A stretch of DNA of 40,852 nt from a virus: positions 1 through 40,852 of the IMG/VR virus record IMGVR_UViG_3300000313_000007, one strand, 5' to 3'. The notes under the pieces are model-generated. The model saw nothing but the letters and a program-made list of their open reading frames with translations, was not told the origin of the DNA and did not search any database. Positions 21,110-30,396 of this stretch are shown here, one piece after another. Numbering within the stretch: position 1 is the stretch's first letter; every line of letters starts with the position of its first letter. The translations under genes and the position numbers were made by a program.

Positions 21110-21433
21110 ATGGCAACGGAAAGCAGCGAAATAGCCGGATTGAAGGAGCTCATGAACCGCCGGTTCGACGAACTGGAAAAACGCATGAGCGACCGGAAAG
21201 AATACGACGAATCAAACATAAAATCGCTGCATGACAAAGATACAGAACAAGACACACGACTTAACGATCATGCCGAAAGAATACGAGCTCTTGAACAGTC
21301 ACTTGCCGTAATTGTTAAACCCGCATCTAAAACGACATGGGACAAAATCAAAGACAGTTTTATTTCGTGGTGTGTCCCGTTCATTATGGGCGCCCTCCTC
21401 TATTACGTAGCAAGTGGAGGTTTTAAGAAATAA
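21110..21433 (+). CDS. XhlA-like membrane-anchored coiled-coil protein
   Basis: 107 residues from ATG 21110 (SD AAGAGGA). A coiled coil from about 5-70 (GLKELMNRRFDELEKRM, LNDHAERIRALEQSL) leads to one membrane span WCVPFIMGALLYYVASG near the C-terminus: the layout of XhlA/hemolysin-type phage lysis proteins. First gene of the late region, next to lysin and holin candidates. Overlaps the next gene by one base. Confidence 0.72.
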   Translation: MATESSEIAGLKELMNRRFDELEKRMSDRKEYDESNIKSLHDKDTEQDTRLNDHAERIRALEQSLAVIVKPASKTTWDKIKDSFISWCVPFIMGALLYYVASGGFKK

Positions 21434-21996
21434 TGGAGCATATCAAACAGAATGACAAAGACTGTCTTCCGATTATTCAGACGTCCGGCTGCCGGTTCCG
21501 CTGTGACGGACTGGCGGCTGAATACCGTACTGGGAAATTACTGACAGCCGAACAACTAAATGAAACATGGAAATGGGCGCAGGCAACAAACAGAATCGGG
21601 AACATACAGCCGATAAACTGCGGAGTAAAACTGTATGAAGCGTTCAATCCCCGCTGCCCGAAATGTCCGCACTGGTCAGACTGTAAGTTCAACTGTGAAA
21701 AAGACGGCGCAGGCATTGCAACACGCTTTCTGCGGCAGCTCGGCGACAACGGACGTTTTATCGAAGTCGGGACAGTCAGAAACGGTGTCGTCTCATGGTA
21801 TCCGGCTATATCGCAGGAACATCGCCGTATGGATGTCTGTATCCAGAAAATTAAACAGGGCGGACCACAAGGGACACATTTTCGGCTTGTCAGTAAAACA
21901 GCCGGATTGATAGAGGATCCGCATAATCCGGCAATAGCCGCACAGGCTGTTATTTATACCGTTATTTATGCATACATTCCGGGAGAAACAAAATGA
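21433..21996 (+). CDS. DUF261-like protein, candidate lysis peptidase
   Basis: 187 residues. KDCLPIIQTSGCRFRCDGLA, then GKLLTAEQLNETWKWAQ, INCGVKLYEAF and GTHFRLVSKTAG resemble DUF261 proteins of Borrelia and Treponema phages, which have a papain/C39-like look with a Cys in GCRFRC and a His in GTHF. A CPKCPHWSDCKFNC insert adds a possible metal site. It lies between XhlA-like and holin-like genes, where the endolysin is expected; enzymatic activity is inferred. Confidence 0.6.
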   Translation: MEHIKQNDKDCLPIIQTSGCRFRCDGLAAEYRTGKLLTAEQLNETWKWAQATNRIGNIQPINCGVKLYEAFNPRCPKCPHWSDCKFNCEKDGAGIATRFLRQLGDNGRFIEVGTVRNGVVSWYPAISQEHRRMDVCIQKIKQGGPQGTHFRLVSKTAGLIEDPHNPAIAAQAVIYTVIYAYIPGETK

Positions 21997-22253
21997 GTGA
22001 TGAAGCAGACACAACGGCAGAAGTGACTCAGCCGGTAAAAAAGGTATTTGGTGCAAAGAATTTGAGCAAAGGCTCTATTGTATTTGCCTGTATCTGGGTA
22101 GCTGTGCTTACGGTGTTAAAGGGTATGAAAAAAATAGAGCTTGACCAGTCGGAAATCATCGGAAGTGCTGCAGCAATAGTAATGTTCTGGTCACCGACTT
22201 ATTTTTCAGTTTATATGGACAAGCACTATGCGGCAAAAGGTGGCATCGCATGA
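21993..22253 (+). CDS. Holin-like membrane protein
   Basis: 86 residues with two hydrophobic segments (SIVFACIWVAVLTVLKGM near 27-44 and IIGSAAAIVMFWSPTYFSVY near 55-74), a polar N-terminus and a short charged end. Size, topology and place in the lysis cassette fit a class II holin. Overlaps both neighbours by 4 nt. Confidence 0.65.
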   Translation: MSDEADTTAEVTQPVKKVFGAKNLSKGSIVFACIWVAVLTVLKGMKKIELDQSEIIGSAAAIVMFWSPTYFSVYMDKHYAAKGGIA

Positions 22254-22783
22254 AAACAGAACTGAAATACTGGGGTATAGCAGTTATTTCCATTGCATTG
22301 TTTTCGGGATTTTCCCTGTTGTTCAACGGATGCGCGACAACAGGGACTATAACGCCGAAACTTGTTGAACAGTCTGCGGCTGTAGATACCGCAATATCGC
22401 AGCTGCAGGGACAGCAGGCAGAGAGTGCGCAGGCAGCACAGGCTGTCAGTGATACGGCCGAAAGCATAAAACAGACAGCCGGAAAGATTAATAACCCGGA
22501 ACTTACGGCGCAGGTAAACAGGCTGAATGAGCAGACAAACAAACTACTTGAGAGCCAGCAGGCAGAACGGGGCAAAACAGCGCAGGTACAGACGAATTAT
22601 ACTGATATAAAAAATACTGCCGGAACAACTCTTACGAATCAGTCGGCACAGATAAACAAACTGACAGCGCAGCTCAAGTTATCTGTAACGAGGAACTGGC
22701 GGCTCGGTATATCACTCGCGGTTATTATTATACTCATTGTACTAAGTATCGTTCTTAAGATAATGGGTAAGCTGCCGTTCTGA
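22250..22783 (+). CDS. Candidate unimolecular spanin (lipoprotein plus C-terminal TM)
   Basis: 177 residues. The N-terminal signal ends in a lipobox, FSLLFNGCATTG, with Cys at about 28. Residues 35-150 are a long Gln/Ala-rich helix with heptad character (QSAAVDTAISQLQGQQAESA and similar). A single membrane span WRLGISLAVIIILIVLSIVL lies near the C-terminus. A lipid anchor at one end and a membrane span at the other is the architecture of u-spanins such as T1 gp11, which tether outer to inner membrane and fuse them in the last step of lysis. It follows a holin candidate. Function is inferred from architecture. Confidence 0.7.
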   Translation: MKTELKYWGIAVISIALFSGFSLLFNGCATTGTITPKLVEQSAAVDTAISQLQGQQAESAQAAQAVSDTAESIKQTAGKINNPELTAQVNRLNEQTNKLLESQQAERGKTAQVQTNYTDIKNTAGTTLTNQSAQINKLTAQLKLSVTRNWRLGISLAVIIILIVLSIVLKIMGKLPF

Positions 22784-22794
22784 TTTATCAGAAA

Positions 22795-22807
22795 TGACTA
22801 TAGCAGT
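22795..22807 (+). promoter_or_regulatory. TGACTATA promoter, leaderless (HNH gene)
   Basis: AAATGACTATA, then GCAGT, then ATG at 22808. No SD before the start. Confidence 0.7.
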
Positions 22808-23200
22808 ATGAGCAATACAACACTGTGTCATAAGAGTGGCTGTTTCAGAACAGCAGAACAGGGAAAACACTTCTGTAAAAAACATCTATACCTTGAAGAG
22901 TCCTACCGTAAACGTCCCGTCCCGGAACGGAAGAAATCAAACGAGTGGCACAACCTGTATAACTCGCAGCGCTGGCGTACTGTCAGTAAAGAGTTTCTTG
23001 CAGGACATCCGTACTGCTATATCTGCGGAGCAAAAGCAACAATCGTCGACCATATCCGGCCGCATCGCGGAGATACAGAGCTATTCTTCGATGAAACAAA
23101 CCTGCAGCCGATGTGCTGGAAACATCACAGTGCAAAAACGCTCAAAGAAAATAATTATTTCAAACCGGATAGGGGGAGTGAAAAACATGAGGCATTTTGA
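22808..23200 (+). CDS. HNH endonuclease of the packaging module
   Basis: 130 residues. N-terminal CHKSGCFRTAEQGKHFCKKH may bind zinc. The HNH core is complete: SQRWRTVSKEFLAGHPYCYI with CxxC, IVDHIRPHRGD, then ETNLQPMCWKHHSAKT. HNH nucleases encoded just before terminase are needed for cos-end cleavage in HK97-like phages, suggesting cos packaging. Start is leaderless. Confidence 0.9.
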   Translation: MSNTTLCHKSGCFRTAEQGKHFCKKHLYLEESYRKRPVPERKKSNEWHNLYNSQRWRTVSKEFLAGHPYCYICGAKATIVDHIRPHRGDTELFFDETNLQPMCWKHHSAKTLKENNYFKPDRGSEKHEAF

Positions 23201-23266
23201 CGTATACCAACACGCCCCCTTTTTGATTTACACGTGCAAAATGAAAGCCTCTAGGAGATGCGCGTA

Positions 23267-23740
23267 ATGGGCAGGCCGCCAAAACCGGTAGAGCAGCATA
23301 AACAGGATGGAACGTTCCAGAAATGCCGGCATGAAGACAGGGGCACGCAGCTTGAACCGATAGAAACTCTTCCCTGCCCGGCTTCCCTTACCGGTGAAGC
23401 TCTCGAAAAATGGGAAGAAATAGTCCCGAACCTCTGCAAAGCCGATCTTGTCACAGAAACAGATGCGCCCGTTCTGGAACATGCGTTTCACTGCTACGGA
23501 CTCGCCCGGAACCTGCGGAAAATAGCAGCCGCATATCCAGGAGGCGAAGCAAAGTATATTGAATCCCTTGACCGCATGAAAAAAGATGTTCTTTTTGAAT
23601 CACTCCGGTACATGCAGGAATTTGAAAAGATTATGTACAAGTTTGGAATGACACCGGTTGAACGTGCACGTATAAAAGGAACTGTAAAACCGGAGGAAGA
23701 TGAAGACAGCGCAGTAAAAAATATTATCGGGAACGGCTAA
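23267..23740 (+). CDS. terS: Terminase small subunit, P27 family
   Basis: 157 residues from ATG 23267, nine bases after AGGAG; the ATG at 23258 almost touches the SD and is less likely. MGRPPKPVEQHKQDG followed by LTGEALEKWEEIVPNLCKAD is the P27 pattern, and a helical C-terminal part follows. Binds the packaging site and delivers DNA to TerL. Confidence 0.85.
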   Translation: MGRPPKPVEQHKQDGTFQKCRHEDRGTQLEPIETLPCPASLTGEALEKWEEIVPNLCKADLVTETDAPVLEHAFHCYGLARNLRKIAAAYPGGEAKYIESLDRMKKDVLFESLRYMQEFEKIMYKFGMTPVERARIKGTVKPEEDEDSAVKNIIGNG

Positions 23741-23744
23741 ATGC

Positions 23745-25412
23745 ATGGAATATACATACAACGAATACATGAGCGATATTTCAACGGGACATATTCCTGC
23801 CTGTAAAAAGGTAAAACAGGCAGTCCTGCGCCATATAAATGACTTAAAAGCAGCAGAAAAAGGGACGTTCCCCTATCATTTCGACGACTCCTACGCACAG
23901 AAAGCAATAGACTTTTTCGGCGAACTGGTACATACGAAAGGCGAATTTGCAGGAAAAAAGCTGCATCCGGAGCCGTGGCAGCAGTTTATCATTGCAATGC
24001 TGTACGGCTGGCGGCGTAATGACAACGAACTGCGGCGGTTCCGCCGTGCCTATATCCAGATAGCGCGTAAGAACGGCAAGACTTTCTTTTCAAGCGGCGT
24101 CGGGTTGTATGACCTCATGTCGGAGCCGGGCGCAGAAGTCTATTCAGCAGCAACAAAACAGACACAGGCCGCCCGGTGTTTTATCGATGCAAAAAACACC
24201 GTCAAATATTCAAAAACACTGCGAAAATACATAAAGGCATTAGCACATGCACTTACCTTCCGGGATGGAAGCATGAGTGCGCTTTCAAGCGAATCAAAAA
24301 CACTTGACGGTCTCAATCCGTCCTGCGCTGTTATCGATGAATATCATGCACATAAAACGGATGACATTCTGAACGTCATTGAATCCGGTATGAGCAGCAG
24401 GCGGCAGCCCATGCTTTTCATCATTACGACGGCAGGACACGACAGAAACGTGCCCTGCTATGAAGAATACGAACGCGTATCAAAGATACTTGCAGGTACC
24501 AGAGGTTATGAAAATGAAACGTACTTCTGCATTGTCTATGAACTCGATGCGAAGGACGACTGGAAAAATGAAAAGAACTGGTACAAGGCTAATCCGAATC
24601 TAGGCGTATCGGTCAAGATAGATGATCTCCGTATCAAGGCGCAAAACGCACTTCAGAAAAGTACCGATGAGGTTGAATTCCGGACAAAGAACCTTGACGT
24701 GTGGATGAACGCGGCCGAAGTCTGGATAACAGACACAAAATGGATGAAATGCGTGAAGCGTTTCGATGAAAAGAGGCTGGAAGGGTTACGATGCTGGGGA
24801 GGAATTGACCTTTCAAAACGGCTCGACTTCACCGCGTTCACGTGGTACTTTGCCCTTGAGGACGGCAGGCGGTACGCTAAACACTATTTTTTTATTCCGG
24901 AACAGCAGATAGACGCGAAACTGAAAACAGATTCCTATCTTATTCGGCAGTGGATAAAGGAAGGTTATATCTTTGCAACGCCGGGCGATACAGTCGACTA
25001 CGGCTTTATGTTTGAAAAGATACTTACAGACGGGAAGAAATATGACGTACAGGAAATAGCGTACGACAGGAACCTCGCCGAGCATCTTATCCAGCAGCTT
25101 TCAGATATGTATACCTGTGTCGAGTTCAACCAGAGCATAACAGGCATGAGTGAACCGTCGAAAGACTGGGAAAAACTGGTTGTCGACGGAAAGCTCATTG
25201 ATAACAATCCCGTCATGCGGTGGATGGTAAGCTGTGCATCGGTAAAGCCTGATGCAAACGGAAACATAAAACCGCTCAAGCCCGATGTAAATAAATCGAG
25301 TAAGCGGATCGACGGCGTTATAACATCCATCATGGCAGATAACCGGCTTGAAATTGCGCTGCAGGAAGAAACTGAACAGAACAGATATTCCATAGGTGAC
25401 CTTATCTCATAA
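23745..25412 (+). CDS. terL: Terminase large subunit
   Basis: 555 residues. ATPase motor: Walker A-like IQIARKNGKTFFSSGVGL near 105-122, Walker B PSCAVIDEYHAH near 190-201, coupling IITTAGHDRN. Nuclease domain in the second half: WGGIDLSKRLDFTAFTW supplies the first Asp, and a late SKRIDGVITSIMAD segment supplies the last. Usual length for the HK97-type Terminase_1 family. Pumps DNA into the prohead and cuts it. No SD; coupled to terS. Confidence 0.93.
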   Translation: MEYTYNEYMSDISTGHIPACKKVKQAVLRHINDLKAAEKGTFPYHFDDSYAQKAIDFFGELVHTKGEFAGKKLHPEPWQQFIIAMLYGWRRNDNELRRFRRAYIQIARKNGKTFFSSGVGLYDLMSEPGAEVYSAATKQTQAARCFIDAKNTVKYSKTLRKYIKALAHALTFRDGSMSALSSESKTLDGLNPSCAVIDEYHAHKTDDILNVIESGMSSRRQPMLFIITTAGHDRNVPCYEEYERVSKILAGTRGYENETYFCIVYELDAKDDWKNEKNWYKANPNLGVSVKIDDLRIKAQNALQKSTDEVEFRTKNLDVWMNAAEVWITDTKWMKCVKRFDEKRLEGLRCWGGIDLSKRLDFTAFTWYFALEDGRRYAKHYFFIPEQQIDAKLKTDSYLIRQWIKEGYIFATPGDTVDYGFMFEKILTDGKKYDVQEIAYDRNLAEHLIQQLSDMYTCVEFNQSITGMSEPSKDWEKLVVDGKLIDNNPVMRWMVSCASVKPDANGNIKPLKPDVNKSSKRIDGVITSIMADNRLEIALQEETEQNRYSIGDLIS

Positions 25413-25413
25413 A

Positions 25414-25426
25414 TGACTATAGGTGT
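25414..25426 (+). promoter_or_regulatory. TGACTATA promoter, leaderless (portal)
   Basis: CATAAATGACTATA, then GGTGT, then ATG at 25427; the first bases are the terL stop codon. CATAAATGACTATA is repeated exactly before the tape-measure gene. Confidence 0.75.
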
Positions 25427-26707
25427 ATGAGATTATTCGGTTTGGAAATACGGAAGGCTGGCAGCACGAATAAGCCGCCGGCCGAAACAGATACAACAGG
25501 CGGTATACTCACCTTCTCGCCCTATATGAGTGTCGGGGAACTGCTTGCAAACACAACGGTGTCAGCCTGCGTTTCAATCATATCAGATGCGGTGTCAATC
25601 CTCACGTGTAATGTCTACCGGAGGGGAAAACGCGGGCGGACGCTTGCAATAGATACAGACCTCTTCCCCATTCTCCGCGTCAGTCCGAACAGTGAAGATA
25701 AAATTCCATTCACGTTCTTCCAGCAGGTCATGCTTCACTTACTGCTACGCGGTAATGCATTCATTTATGTACAGCGTCAGCAGGGGTATAATCCGCGCGT
25801 CACGGGGCTTTATGCACTTGACCCGGAATGTGTCGAGATAAAACGTGACAAGCTCACCGGTGAAATCTATTATAACTACTACTGCAACGGTATGACGTAC
25901 AAATACGGGACTGATACGGTTCTGCATATTCCCGCCTACCGGTATAACAGGCTCCGCGGACTGTCGCCGCTTGAATACGCGACTCACGCCTCCCGTCTCG
26001 GACTCCGCCTCGATCAGTATACGGATAATTATTTTTCAAACGGTGTCAATTCAAAAATGTTCGTCACGGTCCCGCAGGAAAAAAAGAACTGGAAGAAAGA
26101 AGACAGTGACGAACTTTCCGCACAGTTCGTAAAATCCTACGGCGGACCGGATAATATTCATAAACCGCTTATCCTTGCGCACGGATTAACGGCTACCCCG
26201 GTGAATGTTGCGGGCAACAGTGACAACCAGCTTGTCGAAAACAGGACATTCAGCGAAAAGGAAATAGCAAAAATGTTCCGTGTTCCGCTCTATATGCTTG
26301 GTAAAGATGATGCAAAGTTCACGAATGCAGAACAGATGAATACATTTTTTCTTCAAAACACCCTCACACCGTGGCTTATCCGTATCCAGCAGTCACTTGA
26401 TACCCTCTTACCGGTCTATAACAGCGACTGTTATATCGAATTTGATACAAACACACTCCTGCGGGCTGATATTAAAAGCCGCATGAGCGTATACGTTCAG
26501 GGAATCCAGAACGGAATCTATTCACCGAACGATGTACTTGAGAAAGAAAATATGGAACTGCTGCCGGATGATGTCGGCGGCTATCCGTTTATTCAGTCAC
26601 AAATGATGCAATTAACAAAAGCTAATCTTGACGCTTATATGGCACAGCAGAAAGCAACAATCAAAAATAACAACACGGGAGGAAAAAACGATGCCGGAGA
26701 AAAATAG
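25427..26707 (+). CDS. Portal protein, HK97-like
   Basis: 426 residues. TVSACVSIISDAVSILTCNV, LLLRGNAFIYVQRQ, HIPAYRYNRLRGLSPLEYAT and EKEIAKMFRVPLYMLG are characteristic of HK97-type portals. Forms the 12-subunit ring for DNA passage. Starts leaderless on its own promoter while terL lies directly upstream; overlaps the protease gene by 17 nt. Confidence 0.93.
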   Translation: MRLFGLEIRKAGSTNKPPAETDTTGGILTFSPYMSVGELLANTTVSACVSIISDAVSILTCNVYRRGKRGRTLAIDTDLFPILRVSPNSEDKIPFTFFQQVMLHLLLRGNAFIYVQRQQGYNPRVTGLYALDPECVEIKRDKLTGEIYYNYYCNGMTYKYGTDTVLHIPAYRYNRLRGLSPLEYATHASRLGLRLDQYTDNYFSNGVNSKMFVTVPQEKKNWKKEDSDELSAQFVKSYGGPDNIHKPLILAHGLTATPVNVAGNSDNQLVENRTFSEKEIAKMFRVPLYMLGKDDAKFTNAEQMNTFFLQNTLTPWLIRIQQSLDTLLPVYNSDCYIEFDTNTLLRADIKSRMSVYVQGIQNGIYSPNDVLEKENMELLPDDVGGYPFIQSQMMQLTKANLDAYMAQQKATIKNNNTGGKNDAGEK

Positions 26708-27488
26708 TAAAAAGATAACGGACAGGGAAAACAGGATGCTTACCGTCCGTTCGGTACAGATGGAGACACGGGAAGACGGCGGAAAGAAATATATTTCAGG
26801 ATTCATTCCCTATGATTCAATGTCGGAAGACCTGGGCGGATTTATCGAAATTATCAGGCAGGGTGCATTTACAAAAAGCCTGCAGGAAGCTGATATACGC
26901 TGCCTGTGGAACCATGACGCAGAGAAAGTCTGCGGACGCTCCGGTAACTCGACGCTCACGCTTGAAGACAGGGCGGACGGACTGCATTTTGAAGCGGAAC
27001 TCCCGGCGGTCAGCTGGGCAGGCGATCTCTTTGCAAGTGTATCGCGGCGTGACGCTCCCGGTGTATCGTTCGGTTTTATCCCGGTAAAAGACCGCTGGAC
27101 ATTCGATGATACAGGAAACGGGAACGATACACGGGAACTGCTCGAAGTCAGGCTCTTTGAAGTATCTGTCGGGGTCACATTCCCTGCTTATCCTGAAAGC
27201 AGCTGCAGCGCGTCAACCCGTGAACTTGCACAGCAGGCAGGAATCAACCTTGACGTTATAGGCAAAGTTCTCTCCCTCCGGAAATACAAAAAAGACTATA
27301 TATGCGGAGACACCGAAGCAGCACAGATACGTGCAATTATCGGAAGTCTTACAGAACTGCTGCCGGAAGATAAACCGGAAACAGAAGAAGAAAGCCGCAG
27401 CGCTGATTCTTCCAAGCCGGACGGACAATCCACTTGTGAAGAACGTGAACGTGATTTAGCACTTTTGGAACTGGAAGCAGAAATATAA
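26691..27488 (+). CDS. Prohead maturation protease, HK97 U35 type
   Basis: 265 residues from ATG 26691 with GGGAGGA upstream. ISGFIPYDSMSEDLGGFIEI, GAFTKSL, CLWNHDAEKVCGRSG (His) and RDAPGVSFGFIPV (Ser) carry the serine protease core. The C-terminal acidic tail is usual for this family. Cleaves the capsid N-terminal scaffold domain. Confidence 0.9.
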   Translation: MPEKNSKKITDRENRMLTVRSVQMETREDGGKKYISGFIPYDSMSEDLGGFIEIIRQGAFTKSLQEADIRCLWNHDAEKVCGRSGNSTLTLEDRADGLHFEAELPAVSWAGDLFASVSRRDAPGVSFGFIPVKDRWTFDDTGNGNDTRELLEVRLFEVSVGVTFPAYPESSCSASTRELAQQAGINLDVIGKVLSLRKYKKDYICGDTEAAQIRAIIGSLTELLPEDKPETEEESRSADSSKPDGQSTCEERERDLALLELEAEI

Positions 27489-27502
27489 TAGAGAGGTATG
27501 GA

Positions 27503-28690
27503 ATGACACCTGAAGAAATTACGAAATTGAAGGAACAGCGCGTTTCCGTTATTAAACAGATGCGGGAATTAAACGATGCTGCAAAAACTGAGAAGCGGAG
27601 CTTTACTGCAGAGGAAACTGAGAAGTTTACAAAAATGCAGAAAGATGAACGTGAATTCAAGAGTAAAATCGACGCAGAAGAGCGCGACAATATGCTCAAA
27701 GGGTATGAAACAGAAAAACCTGATTCACCCGAACCGGAAGGACGCAACAGCCCGGCAGAACAGGAACAGCGCGTTTTTAATAATTACCTTCTCACGGGTG
27801 AGAAACGCGATATCTCTGTCGGTACAAACGGAGGCGCACTTGCTCCGCAGCAGTTCGTAAAGCAGGTTATTGCAGAAGTTGAAAAAGCGACACCGCTTAT
27901 TACGCGCGTTACGCAGTTCCACCTTACGCAGGCCTCCTCTCTCGGGGTACCGAATCAGGATTCTGACGCGACAGACGCCGACTGGACGCAGGAAATCCCA
28001 GACTCTATGACGGCAGATGCAACACTCAAATACGGAAAACGGGAACTCACCCCGAACACGCTCGTAAAACTTATTAAAGTTTCGGACAAACTTATTAAGA
28101 CGTCTGCCTTCGATATTGATTCGATTGTCCAGGGGAAAGTTTCTGCAAAAATGGGAAACGCTTTTGAAAAAGGCATTTTGCTCGGCTCCGGGGACGGCCA
28201 GCCGCTCGGCATGTTCACTGCAAGCAATAACGGTATTCCGAAAGGCCGCGACGTCACAGGAAGCAATACGACAACCGTACTTAAAGCGGATTCGGTTATC
28301 CAGACAAAAATGTCACTGCGTCAGGCATACCGTGCCCGTGCAATCTGGATCATGCACAGCGATATTTTTACTGACCTGCTTCTCCTGAAAGACAACAACG
28401 GGCAGTACATGCTCCGGCAGGGACTTACCGCAGGTGAACCTGACAGACTTCTCGGAAACGAAATCATCGAAAGTGAGTTTGCGCCGAACACGAAAGCAGC
28501 CGGCGCCTATGCCGCGCTTTTCGGGGATCCGCAATACTACTGGTGGGCTATGGTCAATCAGATTGAAATAAAGATTCTGAACGAGCTGTACGCCGAAAAG
28601 AATCAAATCGGTTACAAGGGCACGGCCTACGCAGACGGCCAGCCGACACTTGCTGCCGCATTTGCCCGTATGGCTTACGCTGCAGCTTAA
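27503..28690 (+). CDS. Major capsid protein, HK97 fold
   Basis: 395 residues. N-terminal coiled coil (about 1-90) is the cleavable delta/scaffold domain. The body starts near NNYLLTGEKRDISVGTNGGA, with LAPQQFVKQVIAEVEKATPL, FEKGILLGSGDGQPLGMFTA and YWWAMVNQIEIKILNELYA, typical of HK97-type capsids. SD AGAGG. Made with its protease just upstream. Confidence 0.93.
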   Translation: MTPEEITKLKEQRVSVIKQMRELNDAAKTEKRSFTAEETEKFTKMQKDEREFKSKIDAEERDNMLKGYETEKPDSPEPEGRNSPAEQEQRVFNNYLLTGEKRDISVGTNGGALAPQQFVKQVIAEVEKATPLITRVTQFHLTQASSLGVPNQDSDATDADWTQEIPDSMTADATLKYGKRELTPNTLVKLIKVSDKLIKTSAFDIDSIVQGKVSAKMGNAFEKGILLGSGDGQPLGMFTASNNGIPKGRDVTGSNTTTVLKADSVIQTKMSLRQAYRARAIWIMHSDIFTDLLLLKDNNGQYMLRQGLTAGEPDRLLGNEIIESEFAPNTKAAGAYAALFGDPQYYWWAMVNQIEIKILNELYAEKNQIGYKGTAYADGQPTLAAAFARMAYAAA

Positions 28691-28698
28691 CAAACACT

Positions 28699-28714
28699 CC
28701 CCGCCTCTGCGGGG
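28699..28714 (+). terminator. Hairpin after the capsid gene
   Basis: CCCCGC-CTCT-GCGGGG, six GC-rich pairs. No T tract follows, so it may act as an mRNA stabiliser or partial terminator that keeps capsid mRNA in excess. Confidence 0.45.
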
Positions 28715-28738
28715 ATATTCACAGATACGAGGTACTAT

Positions 28739-28936
28739 ATGGCAGAAGAAAACAGCAATCCAAACGGTGCAAACGAAAAGAAACTCACTCTTATAAAGGC
28801 GGAATTCATTTCAGACTACCGGGGTTCTTTCGGCGCATTCAATGCAGGCGATGTGCTGGACATTGAAGAAACGGCATTTACCGCCCTGAGTAAATCAGGC
28901 GTATGCAGAAAAGCCGTAGCAGCAGCGGAAAAATAA
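28739..28936 (+). CDS. Small structural protein, unknown
   Basis: 65 residues. A disordered Asn-rich head, then LIKAEFISDYRGSFGAFNAG and DIEETAFTALSKSGVC, a short beta-rich domain. Lies between capsid and connector genes, where head-fibre or decoration proteins occur. SD GAGG; the stop overlaps the next start (TAATG). Confidence 0.6.
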   Translation: MAEENSNPNGANEKKLTLIKAEFISDYRGSFGAFNAGDVLDIEETAFTALSKSGVCRKAVAAAEK

Positions 28937-29466
28937 TGTTCATTACAAAAGAACAGCTGCAACAGTATACGGGTAAAATTACAGAAGATACCGACATCAT
29001 GCAGGACGTATACTGTTCAGCCGCCTGCGATATCGTAGAAGACTATCTCGGATATGCACCGGAAAGTAAAGAATATACCGAAGTTCTCGACGGTACCGGC
29101 TCAAATCAGCTTGCACTCTCTGCAAAACCTGTGACGGATGTAAAATCGGTACTGATTAACGGCAAAGCAATGGACGCAACAACCTTTACCGCACAGGACA
29201 GATATCTGTACAGAAATGACGGATACAGCTTTCCGGTCGGGAGGCGGAATATTGTTGTAAAACATACAGCCGGAAATAAAACGGTACCGGGAATTATTAT
29301 TATGACGGCGCTACGGATTGCAGGTCTTCTGCAGACGGAAGGCAGCGGCAATATCGGCATTACGTCAAAAACCTTCGGGGACGAAGGAAGCAGAACATTC
29401 TACAAAACAAAGTTTGATGATTATCTTGTACCACTCGAAAGATACCGGATATATGAGGCCGCCTGA
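28936..29466 (+). CDS. Head-tail connector (gp6-like adaptor)
   Basis: 176 residues from ATG 28936. Helical opening ITKEQLQQYTGKITEDTDIM, then CDIVEDYLGYAPESKEYTEV, a middle beta part LALSAKPVTDVKSVLINGK, and a late AGLLQTEGSGNIGIT: pattern of phage gp6/YqbG-like adaptors that join portal to tail. Confidence 0.75.
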   Translation: MFITKEQLQQYTGKITEDTDIMQDVYCSAACDIVEDYLGYAPESKEYTEVLDGTGSNQLALSAKPVTDVKSVLINGKAMDATTFTAQDRYLYRNDGYSFPVGRRNIVVKHTAGNKTVPGIIIMTALRIAGLLQTEGSGNIGITSKTFGDEGSRTFYKTKFDDYLVPLERYRIYEAA

Positions 29467-29960
29467 TGTTTGAGTTCCAGAAGATAACCGTAGACAGTAA
29501 GGAAGTCGAAGAAAAGCTCAAAGGCACAACACTCCGCATGCCGTCTATTGCAAAAAAGATGATGCATGCAGCAAACAGGATTGTAAAAAAACAGGCCGTT
29601 GCAAATGCCAGAAGTCTGTATACAAAACGGAATTCAAAACCGGACGGCAGATCATTTCTCCGTATAGGCGCTTTCAAAGACACCGCTTCAAAAACACAGG
29701 ATTTTACATCATTCGTTTCAAGCCGCCGGTTCTATACGCGTTTTCTTGAAAAAGGCGCAGAAATTAAACCAAGAAAAGGCAGATATCTGCACTTTAAAAT
29801 TAACGGCGAATGGAAGACGGTATCGTCTGTTACTATTCCTGCAAAACCGTTTCTCGGTCCCGCCGTAACAGCAGTATGGGAAAGTGAACAGTCGCTGCAG
29901 GCCATGAACACAGAGTTACAGAGGCAGCTTACTTTGTACTGGCAGAAACAGGGGGCGTAA
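29466..29960 (+). CDS. HK97 gp10-like tail component
   Basis: 164 residues. MPSIAKKMMHAANRIVKKQA, RFYTRFLEKGAEIKPRKGRY and TIPAKPFLGPAV are the family signature; the GT.. KPFLGPA block is the most diagnostic. Helps attach the tail to the head. Confidence 0.82.
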   Translation: MFEFQKITVDSKEVEEKLKGTTLRMPSIAKKMMHAANRIVKKQAVANARSLYTKRNSKPDGRSFLRIGAFKDTASKTQDFTSFVSSRRFYTRFLEKGAEIKPRKGRYLHFKINGEWKTVSSVTIPAKPFLGPAVTAVWESEQSLQAMNTELQRQLTLYWQKQGA

Positions 29961-30395
29961 ATGGATTTTGAAAAAAACGAAAGTGACATAAAAGCTTTTA
30001 TCAAAAAGTCATTTGAAGAGGAATTAACCGGTAAAAGCCTTGCTCTGCCCGGTGAATACGTTTCCGATGCTGTCGACCTTGATGTACATACTAAATCGAT
30101 AACAGTGTTTGAAAACTTTTCTGATTATCAGTTCGAACAGCTTTCCAATGAAAGCAGAACCGCCAGTTACAAACTGACTATATATATAGTTCTGCGGAAT
30201 AAAAAACCGGGTGAACTGCATACGGATATGCTCAGGTATGCAACAGCTTTTTATAAAGTTGCTGCAGAAAACAACACCTTTGCAGGGCTTGTAGATTTTG
30301 CCGATGTCAGCACTGTTACGTTTTACGAAATGGCAGAAGCAAATGAAGCGGTAAAAGTCGCGGAACTGAATATTACACTCAAACAGGAGGATTGA
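29961..30395 (+). CDS. Tail terminator/completion protein
   Basis: 144 residues, starting right at the previous stop. VDLDVHTKSITVFENFSDYQ, TASYKLTIYIVLRNKKPGEL and a closing VKVAELNITLKQED suggest the small alpha/beta tail-completion fold. Assigned mainly by position between gp10-like and tail-tube genes. Confidence 0.6.
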   Translation: MDFEKNESDIKAFIKKSFEEELTGKSLALPGEYVSDAVDLDVHTKSITVFENFSDYQFEQLSNESRTASYKLTIYIVLRNKKPGELHTDMLRYATAFYKVAAENNTFAGLVDFADVSTVTFYEMAEANEAVKVAELNITLKQED

Positions 30396-30396
30396 A

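Noticed and set aside
30173-30190. TGACTATATATA inside the tail-completion gene
   Set aside because: It lies within coding sequence, and no start codon follows at the fixed distance; treated as chance.
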